Below are positions 52,776 through 62,463 of a stretch of DNA of 64,000 nt, in pieces. Position 1 is the stretch's first letter. Every line of letters begins with the position of its first letter. Location: positions 186,001-250,000 of the forward strand of contig NZ_WNKU01000002.1 of the NCBI RefSeq assembly GCF_009720735.1. The letters run 5' to 3'. Below the pieces are notes generated by a model that saw only the letters and a program-made list of their open reading frames with translations, did not search any database and was not told where the DNA came from. Made by a program: the position numbers and the translations under genes. This DNA is from Heliobacterium mobile. Its GTDB lineage: Bacteria; Bacillota; Desulfitobacteriia; Heliobacteriales; Heliobacteriaceae.

Positions 52776-52805
52776 ATAGTAGACTACGTCTACAGTTTCT
52801 GTCAA
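52776..52805 (-). promoter_or_regulatory. kor promoter with palindromic operator in its spacer
   Basis: The minus strand has a consensus TTGACA (52805-52800) and TACTAT (52781-52776), 18 bases apart. Between them lies a perfect 15-base inverted repeat GTAGAC-GTA-GTCTAC (52779-52793) that also touches the -10. A protein bound there would block RNA polymerase. In the leader, GTCTGA-TTAT-TCAGAC (52737-52752), bracketed by GGTAGG/CCTACC, can form a hairpin. Confidence 0.6.
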
Positions 52806-52950
52806 TATTTTAATCACTCATGATCGCCTTGTTAAAAATATCTTTTTAAGATGTAGAAGAAAAGATAGTTTGGGAATGGAAAAAGCTATGGTACACTTAA
52901 ATTCACAGGATTTTTTTTGAATTTCTAATTGTCTTCTGGGAGTTGATTCG

Positions 52951-54009
52951 ATGCCTCGTCTGGAGTTAGGCAAACTACGGCCTGGGTTCATCGTCGCGAA
53001 AGACGTATATATTGAAGATGGACGTGTTCTGCTGGCCCGAGGAGTAACACTAACCCCCATGTTCATTGAACGTTTGAAACAATTCGGCATTGATTCAGTC
53101 TATGTGATGGACCAATACTCCAGAGTCGACGTATATGAAACGATAATCGACTCGACAATGCTTTTGGTCAACCGGACGCTGCGCAAGTACGTTCGACCGA
53201 ACGGACTCAATAAAGGTTTTGAAGACGCCATGTTCACTGTCGAGTCCATCTTTACTGAAATCCTGCAGGATCGAACTGTACTGAATTTGTTAACGGATTT
53301 ACGCAGCATAGAGGATCACACCTATACTCATTGTGTGCACGTAACCGTCTTATCCCTCATCGTGGGCATAAGTATGAACTTATCGGCAACTCAGCTCCTT
53401 GTTCTGGGGACCGGCGGCCTGCTTCACGATATAGGGAAAACGTCGATTCCTCCTGAAATATTGTTGAAAAAAGAACCTTTAACACCTGAGGAGTTTAAGC
53501 TGATTCGCAATCATGTAAGTTTTGGCGCTAACATTCTTCGATCTATACCAAACTTACACCCTGACGTGATTGAAATCGCTTATCAACATCACGAGCGCTA
53601 TAACGGCAGCGGTTATCCCCAAGGTCTTACTTTTCATAACGTCAACGAATTGGCCAAAATTGTCGCTGTAGCCGACGTTTTTGATGCGCTCACAGAAAAT
53701 CGAGCCTACCGAAAGCAGCATTCACCCCATGAGGCATTGGAATTTTTGCTCGGTTCAGGAAATTATTTTTTCGACGCCAAAACAGTCCGTCATTTTGTTG
53801 AGAATATTTCGATCTACCGACTAGGCAGCCTTGTAAAAGTGTCCGATGGGCAGATCGGGATGGTCACAAACATATCAAAATACATATCAGCAAGACCTAT
53901 CATTCTTATACTTTATGACAAAAATCGTAATCGAGTCACTCAAGAACTGGAAATCGATCTGGGTGACCCGATGAACGCTACACTTCATATCATAAAAGTA
54001 TTAGACTGA
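52951..54009 (+). CDS. HD-GYP domain cyclic-di-GMP phosphodiesterase-like protein
   Basis: A 352-residue protein with an N-terminal part (residues 1-110) seen in many HD-GYP proteins and a C-terminal HD-GYP domain: TYTHCVHVTVLSLIVG, GGLLHDIGKTSIPPEIL (HD), HHERYNGSGYPQGL (GYP) and VADVFDALTENRAYR. All metal ligands appear present, so hydrolysis of cyclic di-GMP is likely. A C-terminal 80-residue segment (VKVSDGQIGMVTNI) is PilZ-free. It converges with the hybrid kinase with only eight bases between stops. Confidence 0.9.
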   Translation: MPRLELGKLRPGFIVAKDVYIEDGRVLLARGVTLTPMFIERLKQFGIDSVYVMDQYSRVDVYETIIDSTMLLVNRTLRKYVRPNGLNKGFEDAMFTVESIFTEILQDRTVLNLLTDLRSIEDHTYTHCVHVTVLSLIVGISMNLSATQLLVLGTGGLLHDIGKTSIPPEILLKKEPLTPEEFKLIRNHVSFGANILRSIPNLHPDVIEIAYQHHERYNGSGYPQGLTFHNVNELAKIVAVADVFDALTENRAYRKQHSPHEALEFLLGSGNYFFDAKTVRHFVENISIYRLGSLVKVSDGQIGMVTNISKYISARPIILILYDKNRNRVTQELEIDLGDPMNATLHIIKVLD

Positions 54010-54017
54010 TCATGACT

Positions 54018-57000
54018 TTACGCAAGCCAGCGCTCTAACAAGCGGCTCAGTTTATCGGGACTGATCGGCTTGCTCATATAATCATCCATACCCGCGAGTA
54101 AGCACAATTCTTGATCGCCAGGCATCGCATTGGCTGTCATGGCGATGATCGGCACATGCCCTCCCGTCTCTGCCTCGATGTTGCGAATTGCCCTGGTCGT
54201 TTCAAAACCGTCCATTACAGGCATCTGGCAATCCATGAGAATGAGATCATATTTGTTTTGCTCCAGCTTTTGCAACGCCTCTTGACCGTTGTTGACGATG
54301 TGGCTTTGATAAGCTGCTCGTTGCAACAGTATAGTGATCAGCTTTTGGTTCGCCTTGTTGTCTTCGACGATTAATACGAGCCGATCTTTCGCAGGCTCCA
54401 ACGATGTCTCTTTAGATATGGGTTGCTTTTGTCGGCTTCGGATGGCAGATTCCCGGCTTTTTTCTGCGATAATCGGTTCCGTCCAGTTTCCTTTAGCCGT
54501 TTCCAAAAAGCAATGCAGGATTTGAATTCGTTTCAGCGGTTTTATCAAAACGTCAGAGAAACCACTTTTACTGCTTTCTTCTGTTTTACCGGGTAAACCA
54601 AAGCCAGCCAACAGGATAAAACGAGCCGTCCCCTTCGTCGGGAACTCACTGTGATTCACTTTGGATACATCCATAAAGACGAGTGCATAGGGGGCCTTTT
54701 CCCTTTCTGCGTTTTGCAGCAAGCGAAAGGCCTCTTTTTCGTCTTCTTGGGACGTACAGTCAACGCCCCAGGCTTCTCCATAGCGACACAGTACCTCCCT
54801 TGTAAAGGGACATCCATCAACAATCAAGACACGTAACCCCTGAATCTCCTTAGGGCCTACGAAGGTCCTTGGGGGATCAGATACTTTGCTAGAGAAGGTA
54901 AACCAGAAGGAAGATCCCTCTCCCCTTTGACTTTCAACGCCGATTTGCCCACCCATCATCTCCACGATTCGTTTCGATATCGTCAGTCCGAGACCGGTAC
55001 CACCGTATTTGCGTGTCGTTGTTCCATCGGCTTGCGTAAAAGGTTGAAAAAGACGTTTCCGTGCCGCATCCGTTAAACCAATACCTGTATCCTTGACTTC
55101 CACTTTCAGATGTACGATGCCTGTCTTAGTCGGTCCCGCTGTCACAAAGATCCCGACTCCCCCACGGTCGGTAAACTTAATCGCGTTGCTCACTAAGTTA
55201 AGCAGAACTTGTCTTAGCCGTAAGGGATCCCCGAACAATTTGTCGGGAGTCAAAGGGTCTATAAATGTGTCTAAAGATAGTCCTTTTTCTAAGGCCTTTG
55301 GTGCTAACAACTCGGCAACGCTTTCGATCACTTTAAGCGGTTCGTACTCAATCTCTTCTAATTCCATTTTTCCGGCTTCGATTTTGGAAAAGTCTAGGAT
55401 ATCGTCGATGATTCGCATCAAGCCCTCGGCCGAGTCCCGAACGATGAGTGCATATTCTTGCTGCTGTTCGTCGAGGGAAGTATCCAGCAACAGTTGGTTC
55501 ATACCTATAATACCGTTCATAGGCGTGCGTATTTCATGGCTCATGTTAGCCACAAATTCGGATTTTACGCGAGACGCTTCTAGGGCTTCATCCCTTGCCA
55601 AGGCTAGTTGCTCTTCAGCTCTTTTTCGCTCTATCGCACCGCCGATACTGGCGGCGACAGCCTGTAGTATTGTCCTTTCATCATCACTCCATTGCCGTTC
55701 AGGCTGTGACTCCCCAAAGCCGACAAAACCCCAGAATCGGTCCCTCGTCTGAATAGGGACGAGAAGAATCGAATTAATCCTTAAATAACGAAAAAACTTC
55801 TGCTCCAACGTCGGGAATTCGTCGATGGAACCACCGATGGGATCTCCATGGGAGAGGGTTTCATACCAACGGATCAAGCCCCAGTCCTGATAGGAAACAT
55901 TTTGTAAATCAAGCTTTGCACCAAGCTCCTCCCTGGCTCCATTTATCCATTCGGAGCGCTGGCTAAAGGACATTTTCCCTGATTCAGGATGGCGATGGTT
56001 TTCAAATATGTACACCCGATCGACTTTTGCCGCTTCTCCGAGCATGCCGATAGCCTCTTTGGTCGCCTGCTCATAATCAGTGACCGTCAGCAATCGATAG
56101 GCCGTGTCAGCCGAACCTTGAAGCAGGCTTCCCTGCCGGCGGAGCCGTTCGGCCGATTCCCGCGATGACTGCAGGGCAACATAAAAAATGATTACAATTA
56201 TGCAGACGACGAGTGTGGCACTAAGACCGATAAAACGGTAGGTGGCTATCATTAAATTCCATTGCTTGGCGTCAATATCCAAACCGAATATGGCTAGAAT
56301 GCGGTGGCTTTGAGGGTCCCGAATAGCGGCCAATCCGGAGACCCATGTTCCCCAATCATCAGTTACCGGCCCTTCCACGAATGACTGACCGGTAGAAAAG
56401 GAGGAAATCAACTCCTCTGTTGCCTCGGAAAATTCATCGCCTGGCGGGCTGTAGCCCTCAGAAGTTTCCGGTTCGCTATCTAAGAAAAAAAACACTTGCC
56501 CTTCTCTCATTCCTAACAGATAGACAAAACGGCAGTCCGGGTTTGCCTCATGCAAAGCCGTCAACTGGCTTCGAAGATAACGGTAGCTCTCTGTTCCCAC
56601 ATCTTCCGAGGAGCCAGTTAAACTGGATACATGATGCCAGTCTATGGCTGCTGCTGCCGTTGCTGCTCGAGAAAGAAGATGATTTCTCGCGATAGCCTCA
56701 CCGTGCTCCTCCAGCATTTCCGTAATAGTCCAGCCTAGAAGTAAAAGTCCTGTAAGGAAGAACAGGGGCATTGATTCGCTGAGGGAATAGGGCCTATTTT
56801 TGAAGCGGCTGCGGTGCCACAGGTAAACAGTGCCGACAAAAACAAAGGGGATTTGTAAGGCTATCGTCAACGCCCCTAAATATCCGAACACAGAGCTTCC
56901 GACTATACATAGAAGTAAAAAATAGCCGATCCGTTCATGCCTTTTTCCGCTACAAGATGCCCAACTTCGACGTCCAAATTCAGCCAAGCACAAAAATGCG

Positions 57001-57233
57001 AGACCATGTAATCCTGTACAGACTATGCCCAGAAAAGTCCCCGACCCAAATTCCCATGCGATTAAGTCGAGCCAGGCTGCCGAAGCATGGAAGGTCCCGA
57101 CATATTTTAGCCAAAGCCAGGGCAGCTCCTCATCTGAGCTACGCCGCAAAAGGAGGCATACGTAAGTGAACAGTGTAAATCCTATTGCGTAGATGAACAG
57201 AATATAATCGGTTTGTTCAGAGAGGTAACTCAC
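54018..57233 (-). CDS. Membrane hybrid sensor histidine kinase with GAF and two receiver domains
   Basis: A 1071-residue protein. The N-terminal 180 residues hold several membrane helices; a Cache-like extracytoplasmic region follows (about 185-330, [20 protein letters not shown]), then another helix near 335-358, a GAF domain (380-545), HisKA with [14 protein letters not shown] (phospho-His), HATPase with NAIKFTD, KDTGIGL and GGTGLGL, and two receivers. The last receiver is complete ([24 protein letters not shown]). The first one keeps its phospho-Asp (LVFMDVS) but has VDGC in place of the DD pair, so it may be impaired. Ligand and partner are unknown. Confidence 0.9.
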   Translation of the reverse strand: MSYLSEQTDYILFIYAIGFTLFTYVCLLLRRSSDEELPWLWLKYVGTFHASAAWLDLIAWEFGSGTFLGIVCTGLHGLAFLCLAEFGRRSWASCSGKRHERIGYFLLLCIVGSSVFGYLGALTIALQIPFVFVGTVYLWHRSRFKNRPYSLSESMPLFFLTGLLLLGWTITEMLEEHGEAIARNHLLSRAATAAAAIDWHHVSSLTGSSEDVGTESYRYLRSQLTALHEANPDCRFVYLLGMREGQVFFFLDSEPETSEGYSPPGDEFSEATEELISSFSTGQSFVEGPVTDDWGTWVSGLAAIRDPQSHRILAIFGLDIDAKQWNLMIATYRFIGLSATLVVCIIVIIFYVALQSSRESAERLRRQGSLLQGSADTAYRLLTVTDYEQATKEAIGMLGEAAKVDRVYIFENHRHPESGKMSFSQRSEWINGAREELGAKLDLQNVSYQDWGLIRWYETLSHGDPIGGSIDEFPTLEQKFFRYLRINSILLVPIQTRDRFWGFVGFGESQPERQWSDDERTILQAVAASIGGAIERKRAEEQLALARDEALEASRVKSEFVANMSHEIRTPMNGIIGMNQLLLDTSLDEQQQEYALIVRDSAEGLMRIIDDILDFSKIEAGKMELEEIEYEPLKVIESVAELLAPKALEKGLSLDTFIDPLTPDKLFGDPLRLRQVLLNLVSNAIKFTDRGGVGIFVTAGPTKTGIVHLKVEVKDTGIGLTDAARKRLFQPFTQADGTTTRKYGGTGLGLTISKRIVEMMGGQIGVESQRGEGSSFWFTFSSKVSDPPRTFVGPKEIQGLRVLIVDGCPFTREVLCRYGEAWGVDCTSQEDEKEAFRLLQNAEREKAPYALVFMDVSKVNHSEFPTKGTARFILLAGFGLPGKTEESSKSGFSDVLIKPLKRIQILHCFLETAKGNWTEPIIAEKSRESAIRSRQKQPISKETSLEPAKDRLVLIVEDNKANQKLITILLQRAAYQSHIVNNGQEALQKLEQNKYDLILMDCQMPVMDGFETTRAIRNIEAETGGHVPIIAMTANAMPGDQELCLLAGMDDYMSKPISPDKLSRLLERWLA

Positions 57234-57287
57234 TAAGGCACCACGCCTTTCTAGCGTTTAATGACTCGTAAAAACCCCCTATTCAAT

Positions 57288-58958
57288 TTATCTTTTCTCG
57301 TCGTTTCGACGACGAATCGCCCAACCGATGCCTATTCCTGTCAACAAGACCGCCAGTGTAGATTCCACCGTATCTTTGACTGCCGGGGCAAGTCCTGATC
57401 CCGATTCCGACCGAAAAGAACCCTGTAGTAAAGGATCCCAAAAAAGGTCTTGTCCAGTTAACTTGCTTGGATCTGCATTAACTTCTTGGACCGGCAAAGA
57501 GCGCACGTCTAAGAAGGCAAAACCTTGCTCCTTCAAGCCATCGACGAGCTTGGCGAGGGAAGTCGGTTCCAAAAAGGAATGAAAAAAAGCTCCAGCTGCG
57601 CATTCTCGAACAAGTGCAATATCTCGGGCTTCTTCCAACATCGGCGTAACTGGGTCGGCAAGGTTCATGTCTACCATACCGAGATTCTCCGGCACAACAA
57701 GGTAGCCATATTGGTCTTTTTTCAAAATGTAAGGAATTTTTTGCGTTTGACGAGACTGATCAGAGATCTGCGGACTGCCAGCCAGCAATGTCACCTGTCG
57801 TCTCATGGCCTTGTAGGTTTCACTCCCCATAGCATAGTGTGGGACAGTCATTCCAAAGGGGTGCAAACCGAGGGAGCGTAAATCAAAAATTCCCTGACTT
57901 AGCCGCTCTTCCGCCCATTGAGGCCGCTCTGGAGGAACGATGGCACGTTCATGGGCAGCGTCCCAGAATTCAAAACCTAAGGCGGTTTCGTCATTTCCCA
58001 CTTGATGGGTAAAACCGTGAATAAGAATTGTCCCCCCACAAGCTTCCATGTATCGGAGGGCTTCGATCAGTTCAGGTTTCTCCGCTAGGAGAACACGGCT
58101 GTTCGTCTGTGGGTTTACATAGACAGGGATCACGGTAACCATAAAGGGGATTTGACGGGCTTTTAACACATCGGCGATCTCCCGCAACGTTTCTGGAGAT
58201 CGCAGCGGATGAACATCTTCGATCCGAAGGGTGGCCCATTTTTCTGTCTGTGCTTGTTTCCCCATGAAATCGAAAAGCTGGTCGGCAACGAGGAGGTACG
58301 TTTTACTATGTAGATCCGTATTGGCTACATACCAGAAATTTTGCCTCTGCAACCCGAATGGGTGCCGTCCCTGCGGTGAATCCACCCAAGCCCATATTTG
58401 GCTGTCTTGGGGATATTTTTCGATCAGATTCAAAGTAACTTCTTTGGGGTTCGTCAGACTTTTTCCTTTGTATTCGTAGTTGCTCTTTTGTCGTGCCATC
58501 AGCTTCGTTACAAAGCGAGGACCGCCGGCGTCTCCCAGTTCATCGATATTCTTCCCTAACCACATGACTGGCTTTGCAGTCTGAGCGATGTCTTGGAGCA
58601 ATCGCGGCGAAACTTTTTCTTCAAAAGTCCCTAGATATATCAGGCCGTCAAAGGATTCCAGCTGACCCTCATGATAATCAGCAGTGGTGCAGAGGGAAAT
58701 ATTTACCTCGAAGTGACCAAGCAGGTTTTGCATCATTTGTGCCCAATCCTGCTCTTGGCGGGCCGTCGTTCCCCGGAATGCGCGTCCGTCAGGGTAAACA
58801 ATCAAGACACTTTTGACTAGTTTTTTTTCAGGAATCGGGGTTGCTCCAGCTGTAAGAGCTAGAGGCGACAGTGTTGATCCCAGAAAAATCGAGATGAGCA
58901 TGAGGAAAATTATAGAGCTTTGTCGTCTGCAGCCTATGTTGTTGTTCAACCTTTTCAC
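57288..58958 (-). CDS. Exported DUF2334 (polysaccharide-deacetylase-like) protein
   Basis: A 556-residue protein with an N-terminal signal/anchor (SSIIFLMLISIFLGSTLSPL), a first domain to about residue 230 and a DUF2334 domain starting at WATLRIEDVHPLRSPETL, in the NodB-like deacetylase superfamily (metal Asp in RIEDVHP, HGFTHQ). A C-terminal helix (TLAVLLTGIGIGWAIRRRNDEK) would anchor it. Function unknown; action on an envelope polysaccharide is likely. It lies downstream of no obvious partner, on the same strand as the hybrid kinase, with 54 bases between. Confidence 0.82.
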   Translation of the reverse strand: MKRLNNNIGCRRQSSIIFLMLISIFLGSTLSPLALTAGATPIPEKKLVKSVLIVYPDGRAFRGTTARQEQDWAQMMQNLLGHFEVNISLCTTADYHEGQLESFDGLIYLGTFEEKVSPRLLQDIAQTAKPVMWLGKNIDELGDAGGPRFVTKLMARQKSNYEYKGKSLTNPKEVTLNLIEKYPQDSQIWAWVDSPQGRHPFGLQRQNFWYVANTDLHSKTYLLVADQLFDFMGKQAQTEKWATLRIEDVHPLRSPETLREIADVLKARQIPFMVTVIPVYVNPQTNSRVLLAEKPELIEALRYMEACGGTILIHGFTHQVGNDETALGFEFWDAAHERAIVPPERPQWAEERLSQGIFDLRSLGLHPFGMTVPHYAMGSETYKAMRRQVTLLAGSPQISDQSRQTQKIPYILKKDQYGYLVVPENLGMVDMNLADPVTPMLEEARDIALVRECAAGAFFHSFLEPTSLAKLVDGLKEQGFAFLDVRSLPVQEVNADPSKLTGQDLFWDPLLQGSFRSESGSGLAPAVKDTVESTLAVLLTGIGIGWAIRRRNDEKR

Positions 58959-59073
58959 CCGACATCTTCCAAATCGATCGTTCTTCCTAAAGTAAAGAAC
59001 TTCTACACTATTATACCTTTTCTCTTTTCATAAAAAAAACCTTCCCCTTAGAAATTGAAAAGAATAGTCTTTT

Positions 59074-59104
59074 TGCATGGTCATACCCACTTCAGACCAT
59101 ACTA
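59074..59104 (+). promoter_or_regulatory. Sigma-G-type forespore promoter of the SleB-like gene
   Basis: TGCATG (59074-59079), 18 bases and CATACTA (59098-59104) match the sigma-G consensus (TGMATA, N17-18, CATACTA) with one mismatch. It lies 40 bases before the ATG of a germination hydrolase, whose Bacillus counterpart is controlled by sigma-G. Confidence 0.7.
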
Positions 59105-59144
59105 GCCATGTACATGAAGAAGTCTGAACAAAAGGGGGTATTAC

Positions 59145-59660
59145 ATGCGGAAACGAGGAAAAAGGGGCCTCATCTTACTGCTCATTACCTTGCTCATCTT
59201 CCCTTGGCCCATCGCTGAACCCACATTGCCGATGACCTTTGATCAGTTCAAGGTGAAATTTGCGACGGAAATCGCTGAAGCGCAAGCAATTGGAGTGGGC
59301 TGGCCCCGTGAATACGACCTTTGGATGCTTGCTCGTACTATTACAGGAGAAGCTCGTGGCGAACCTTATGTGGGTCAGGTGGCTGTAGGGGCTGTCGTGC
59401 TCAACCGCGTCCGCCATCCCTCTTTCCCCAATACGGTATCTGGCGTCATCTTCCAACCGGGTGCCTTTACCGCTGTTGATGACGGGCAAATCTGGATGGA
59501 AATCAATCCGACCTGTTTGAAAGCAGCACGGGATGCATTGGCTGGCTGGGATCCGAGCGGCGGTGCTCTCTATTACTTTAATCCGGCTACGGCGACGAGC
59601 GCCTGGATCTGGGGTCGACCACAGATCCTCACCATTGGAAAGCACATCTTTACACGCTGA
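59145..59660 (+). CDS. sleB: SleB-type spore cortex-lytic / cell wall hydrolase
   Basis: A 171-residue protein with a signal peptide (LILLLITLLIFPWPIAEP) and one Hydrolase_2 domain: DLWMLARTITGEARGEPYVG (catalytic Glu in TGEARGE), VAVGAVVLNRVRHPSFPNTV, FTAVDDGQIW and ALYYFNPATATSAW. The family is a lytic transglycosylase of the spore cortex. It lacks the N-terminal peptidoglycan-binding domain of full-length SleB. The upstream sigma-G-type promoter supports a forespore role. Confidence 0.88.
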   Translation: MRKRGKRGLILLLITLLIFPWPIAEPTLPMTFDQFKVKFATEIAEAQAIGVGWPREYDLWMLARTITGEARGEPYVGQVAVGAVVLNRVRHPSFPNTVSGVIFQPGAFTAVDDGQIWMEINPTCLKAARDALAGWDPSGGALYYFNPATATSAWIWGRPQILTIGKHIFTR

Positions 59661-59679
59661 TTGTCACGGTGATTATTTA

Positions 59680-59705
59680 AGCGCCTCAGGCTATAGAGGC
59701 GCTTA
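59680..59705. terminator. Terminator-like hairpin between sleB and sigK
   Basis: A 9-bp perfect stem AAGCGCCTC/GAGGCGCTT (59680-59688 with 59697-59705) lies between two converging genes, but neither side has a good T-run. Confidence 0.5.
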
Positions 59706-59728
59706 TTCCCACTACCCTTTTGGGATTT

Positions 59729-60439
59729 TTACATCCCTTTCCCCGCCCCCAACTCTTTAATCAGCTTTTGAACAGCTCGTTTTTCAATCCGGCTTACATA
59801 ACTCCTAGATATCCCCATCTTATCGGCAACCTCCTGCTGCGTCCAAGGTTTACCGCCGTGGAGACCATAGCGGAGGACCATGATGTACTTTTCCTTATCA
59901 TTGAGAACCGTCTGAACTTTCTTCCGCAACTCACTTCTCTCAAAGGCTTTCTCTACCATTTCGGTGATCTCTTCCGAGTCTGTACCTAAGACCTCAAGAT
60001 AGGTCATCACATTCCCGTCTTTGTCAACTCCTACGGGTTCATCAAAAGACACGACCCTTGATTCCTTTTTCTTATCTCGGTAGTGCATCAGAATCTCATT
60101 TTCAACGCATCGAGATACATAGGTACTCAGCTTCACCTGCTTTTCCACCTTGAAGGTATTGATCGCCTTAATCAGACCAATTGTTCCGATACTGATCAGT
60201 TCTTCATTCTCTTCTTGATTATGATTATTATATTTTTTGCATATATGAGCGACCAACCTAAGATTGTGTAACACTAGTTTATCGCGAGCATTCTCATCTC
60301 CCTTAGCCATCCGGGCCAAGCACTCCGATTCCTCACGGGAAGGCAGAGGTTTCGGGAATGAGTTGTTGTTCAGAGCGCCGGTGAGAAAAGTAAGTCCTTT
60401 TAGGAAGGGAACGAATAAAGCCGTACCTAAAGAGAACAA
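59729..60439 (-). CDS. sigK: Sporulation sigma factor pro-sigma-K
   Basis: A 236-residue sigma factor whose N-terminus (MFSLGTALFVPFLKGLTFL) is the hydrophobic pro-sequence known from B. subtilis pro-sigma-K, then NNNSFPKPLPSREESECLARMAKGDENARDKL, EENEELISIGTIGLIKAINTF (region 2) and a region 4 ending GISRSYVSRIEKRAVQKL. The gene is continuous, without the skin element seen in some Bacilli and Clostridia. SpoIVFB is encoded at 2891-3769. I chose the TTG at 60439, eight bases after AGGAGG; an upstream GTG would lie within that site. Confidence 0.93.
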   Translation of the reverse strand: MFSLGTALFVPFLKGLTFLTGALNNNSFPKPLPSREESECLARMAKGDENARDKLVLHNLRLVAHICKKYNNHNQEENEELISIGTIGLIKAINTFKVEKQVKLSTYVSRCVENEILMHYRDKKKESRVVSFDEPVGVDKDGNVMTYLEVLGTDSEEITEMVEKAFERSELRKKVQTVLNDKEKYIMVLRYGLHGGKPWTQQEVADKMGISRSYVSRIEKRAVQKLIKELGAGKGM

Positions 60440-60504
60440 GTCGCACACCTCCTCTAGCTGATTTCCATTTTATGGAATGAAAGCAGGAGGTGTGCCACAA
60501 TGAA

Positions 60505-60533
60505 TAAAGCTGCTCCAGCTAAGCTGGAGCAGC
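60505..60533 (-). terminator. Intrinsic terminator after pckA
   Basis: The minus strand has an 11-bp perfect stem GCTGCTCCAGC/GCTGGAGCAGC (60523-60533 with 60509-60519) followed by TTTATT. It isolates pckA from sigK. Confidence 0.82.
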
Positions 60534-60582
60534 AAATATTCTATAGATTCTTTTTTGCACGATGCCAAATGAACGAATGTTC

Positions 60583-62118
60583 TTAGGGCTTTTCGATCGC
60601 TTGACGAATCTCGTCAGCGAGACCTGGGAACTGTTCGAGCCACTGGCGACGTTCAGCCCGCAGCTTCTCCACCTTTTCTTGGTATACCTCTTCTGAATAG
60701 AACCCTTTTGGCATGATCTCTTGGATATCCAAACCGGGAACCGATTTGGGAACCTCATAACCCCAATCGGGATCAACGGTCCATTCGATGCTGTCGCGAG
60801 CGATTTCTTTCATCAGCGTCGTTGAGACTTTGATGGAGAGCTTCACGCCAGCATCGCCCTCTTTGGCGCCGATAGAACCTGTGTTTAACAGATAACATTG
60901 CATATCGGGATTATTCCGAAGGATGTCAAGCAGTCGCTGTCCCTCATCTTCCTCAGGACCGACGATAAATGGGTTGGTGCCCACTTCCCGCTTGGACTGA
61001 CCCGCTTTGGTCGGATCGCCAGCAGAGGTTTCGATGGACTCGCCAAGCATGAAGTAAGCGGCACCCTGCACCGGGCTCAGCCGGGCGAGAGGAGGAACGA
61101 TATCGTTTCGGCGGGTGATGAAAATAAGCTTGTTCGCTTTCGGCAGGTCGATGGAATCATCGGAACCAGCTACTTCAGAACGTAGCACGATGCCGCGCCC
61201 GTTTGAGGTGAGTTCCTGATTGAAAAAGTCGATCTTTCCGCCTTCAAATACTTTAATATTTTCAAAGATGGCGTTCGGTGAAACAGCAGCATCATAGAGT
61301 ACTTTTTGTGATTTGTCGAGTCCGTCTGTTTTGATGTAGAAGCCATCTTCGGTGCCAGCACAAAAACCGTCGGCGTCCATCAGCACAACATCGTCCTGAC
61401 GGATAATGACTCGCTCATCGCCGGTAAGGCCATGATCATGAATCGTCAAGGTAGTCTTTCCGGTTCCGCTTAATCCGAAGAGTATAAAGCCCACATCAGT
61501 CAGTTTGTCTTCTTTGCTCCGGATACGCAGCACTTTGGATCCTGCATGCAATCCGAGGCCGCCTTTTTGCTTCGTCCGGAACATAGCCTTACGAAGGAAG
61601 GATTTTTTACACTCACCGAAGTAGTCTGTGCCGAGGATGTAGGTTACGCCAGCGAGAGGATGGCAAAAGATAACTCGTTCCGGCCACTCAGGAACGTAGA
61701 CACTGATAAAATCAGGTTCTTTATCCTTATCCTTTGGAGCAAACAAAGAGTGAATCCACATGGCTGGAATTCGGGCATAAGGTTCAGTGATATAAACACG
61801 GCAGTGATATGTATGGCTCTCATTCATGCCCATCTGGCGATCTAAACGGATGACTGTTTTGTCAGCAAGGTAACGGTGCACTTCTTTGACTAGTTCATTG
61901 GCTCTTTCCAAAGAAATCCCCTGCTGGTGTACGCCTAACTTGACTCCGTCTTCTACAACGTATGTTTTTTTAGCGCTTCGGTTGCGAGCTCCCGAAATGT
62001 AGCAGGCGCTGCTAAACTCGGTTGTGTGTTCTTCCCCCTTGGCCATTTGACGTAACTCTTCCGCAGAAGGGTTATCGATAACCCGGCCAGGCGTTAGGAG
62101 CTGACGAAATGGATGCAT
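60583..62118 (-). CDS. pckA: Phosphoenolpyruvate carboxykinase (ATP)
   Basis: A 511-residue ATP-dependent PEPCK. Visible motifs are HPLAGVTYILGTDYFGECKKS, GLSGTGKTTLTIHDHGL (Walker A), DVVLMDADGFCAGTEDGFYIK and PLARLSPVQGAAYFMLG. It interconverts oxaloacetate and PEP with ATP; in heliobacteria, where pyruvate carboxylase is absent, it serves in CO2 fixation, so either direction is possible. It is slightly shorter than the usual 525-540 residues, within family range. The ATG follows GGAGGTG. Confidence 0.95.
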   Translation of the reverse strand: MHPFRQLLTPGRVIDNPSAEELRQMAKGEEHTTEFSSACYISGARNRSAKKTYVVEDGVKLGVHQQGISLERANELVKEVHRYLADKTVIRLDRQMGMNESHTYHCRVYITEPYARIPAMWIHSLFAPKDKDKEPDFISVYVPEWPERVIFCHPLAGVTYILGTDYFGECKKSFLRKAMFRTKQKGGLGLHAGSKVLRIRSKEDKLTDVGFILFGLSGTGKTTLTIHDHGLTGDERVIIRQDDVVLMDADGFCAGTEDGFYIKTDGLDKSQKVLYDAAVSPNAIFENIKVFEGGKIDFFNQELTSNGRGIVLRSEVAGSDDSIDLPKANKLIFITRRNDIVPPLARLSPVQGAAYFMLGESIETSAGDPTKAGQSKREVGTNPFIVGPEEDEGQRLLDILRNNPDMQCYLLNTGSIGAKEGDAGVKLSIKVSTTLMKEIARDSIEWTVDPDWGYEVPKSVPGLDIQEIMPKGFYSEEVYQEKVEKLRAERRQWLEQFPGLADEIRQAIEKP

Positions 62119-62430
62119 AATGACACCTCCGTATATGGTTGCAGCAAAGCCGGTTTATTAGATGGCACGTTCCAGCAGAAACTGAGCACGTAAACCTGAA
62201 CCGGTCTTGGAGAATCTAAGGCAACACCGTTGTGTATTTGTTATATCTTTTTATAAGTTTTGCCTATTCTCCTAGTTCGACATTATACAACGAGCCTTAC
62301 TTTTTCGGAAGATTTGAATAATATTACCTAATTAGCCCTTTTGGCTGGCGAAAAACAACCAATTGCCCATTCGTTCCTACTTTATGACACTACAATAGCG
62401 AATTATGCCATACAATTTTAAAAAGGAGCT
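62119..62430 (-). other. Upstream region of pckA
   Basis: This AT-rich stretch without a gene is the leader and promoter region of pckA. On the minus strand a TATAAT at 62287-62282 has only a weak -35 (TTCCGA), 17 bases before it, so the start point would be about 155 bases from the ATG. I see no riboswitch or further gene, and only the terminator of psd at the right end. Confidence 0.5.
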
Positions 62431-62463
62431 AAAAAAAGCCTGAGTAAATTTTACTCAGGCTTT
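62431..62463 (-). terminator. Intrinsic terminator after psd
   Basis: The minus strand has a GCCTGAGT/ACTCAGGC stem (62453-62460 with 62438-62445), AT-extended on both sides, followed by TTTTTTT. It starts at the psd stop codon. Confidence 0.9.

Noticed and set aside
60500-60586. A 28-codon plus-strand ORF with AGGAGG before its ATG, beginning MNKAAPAKLEQQ
   Set aside because: It lies across the pckA terminator hairpin, whose palindrome supplies much of its sequence, and the good ribosome-binding site may be the complement of the sigK leader by chance.
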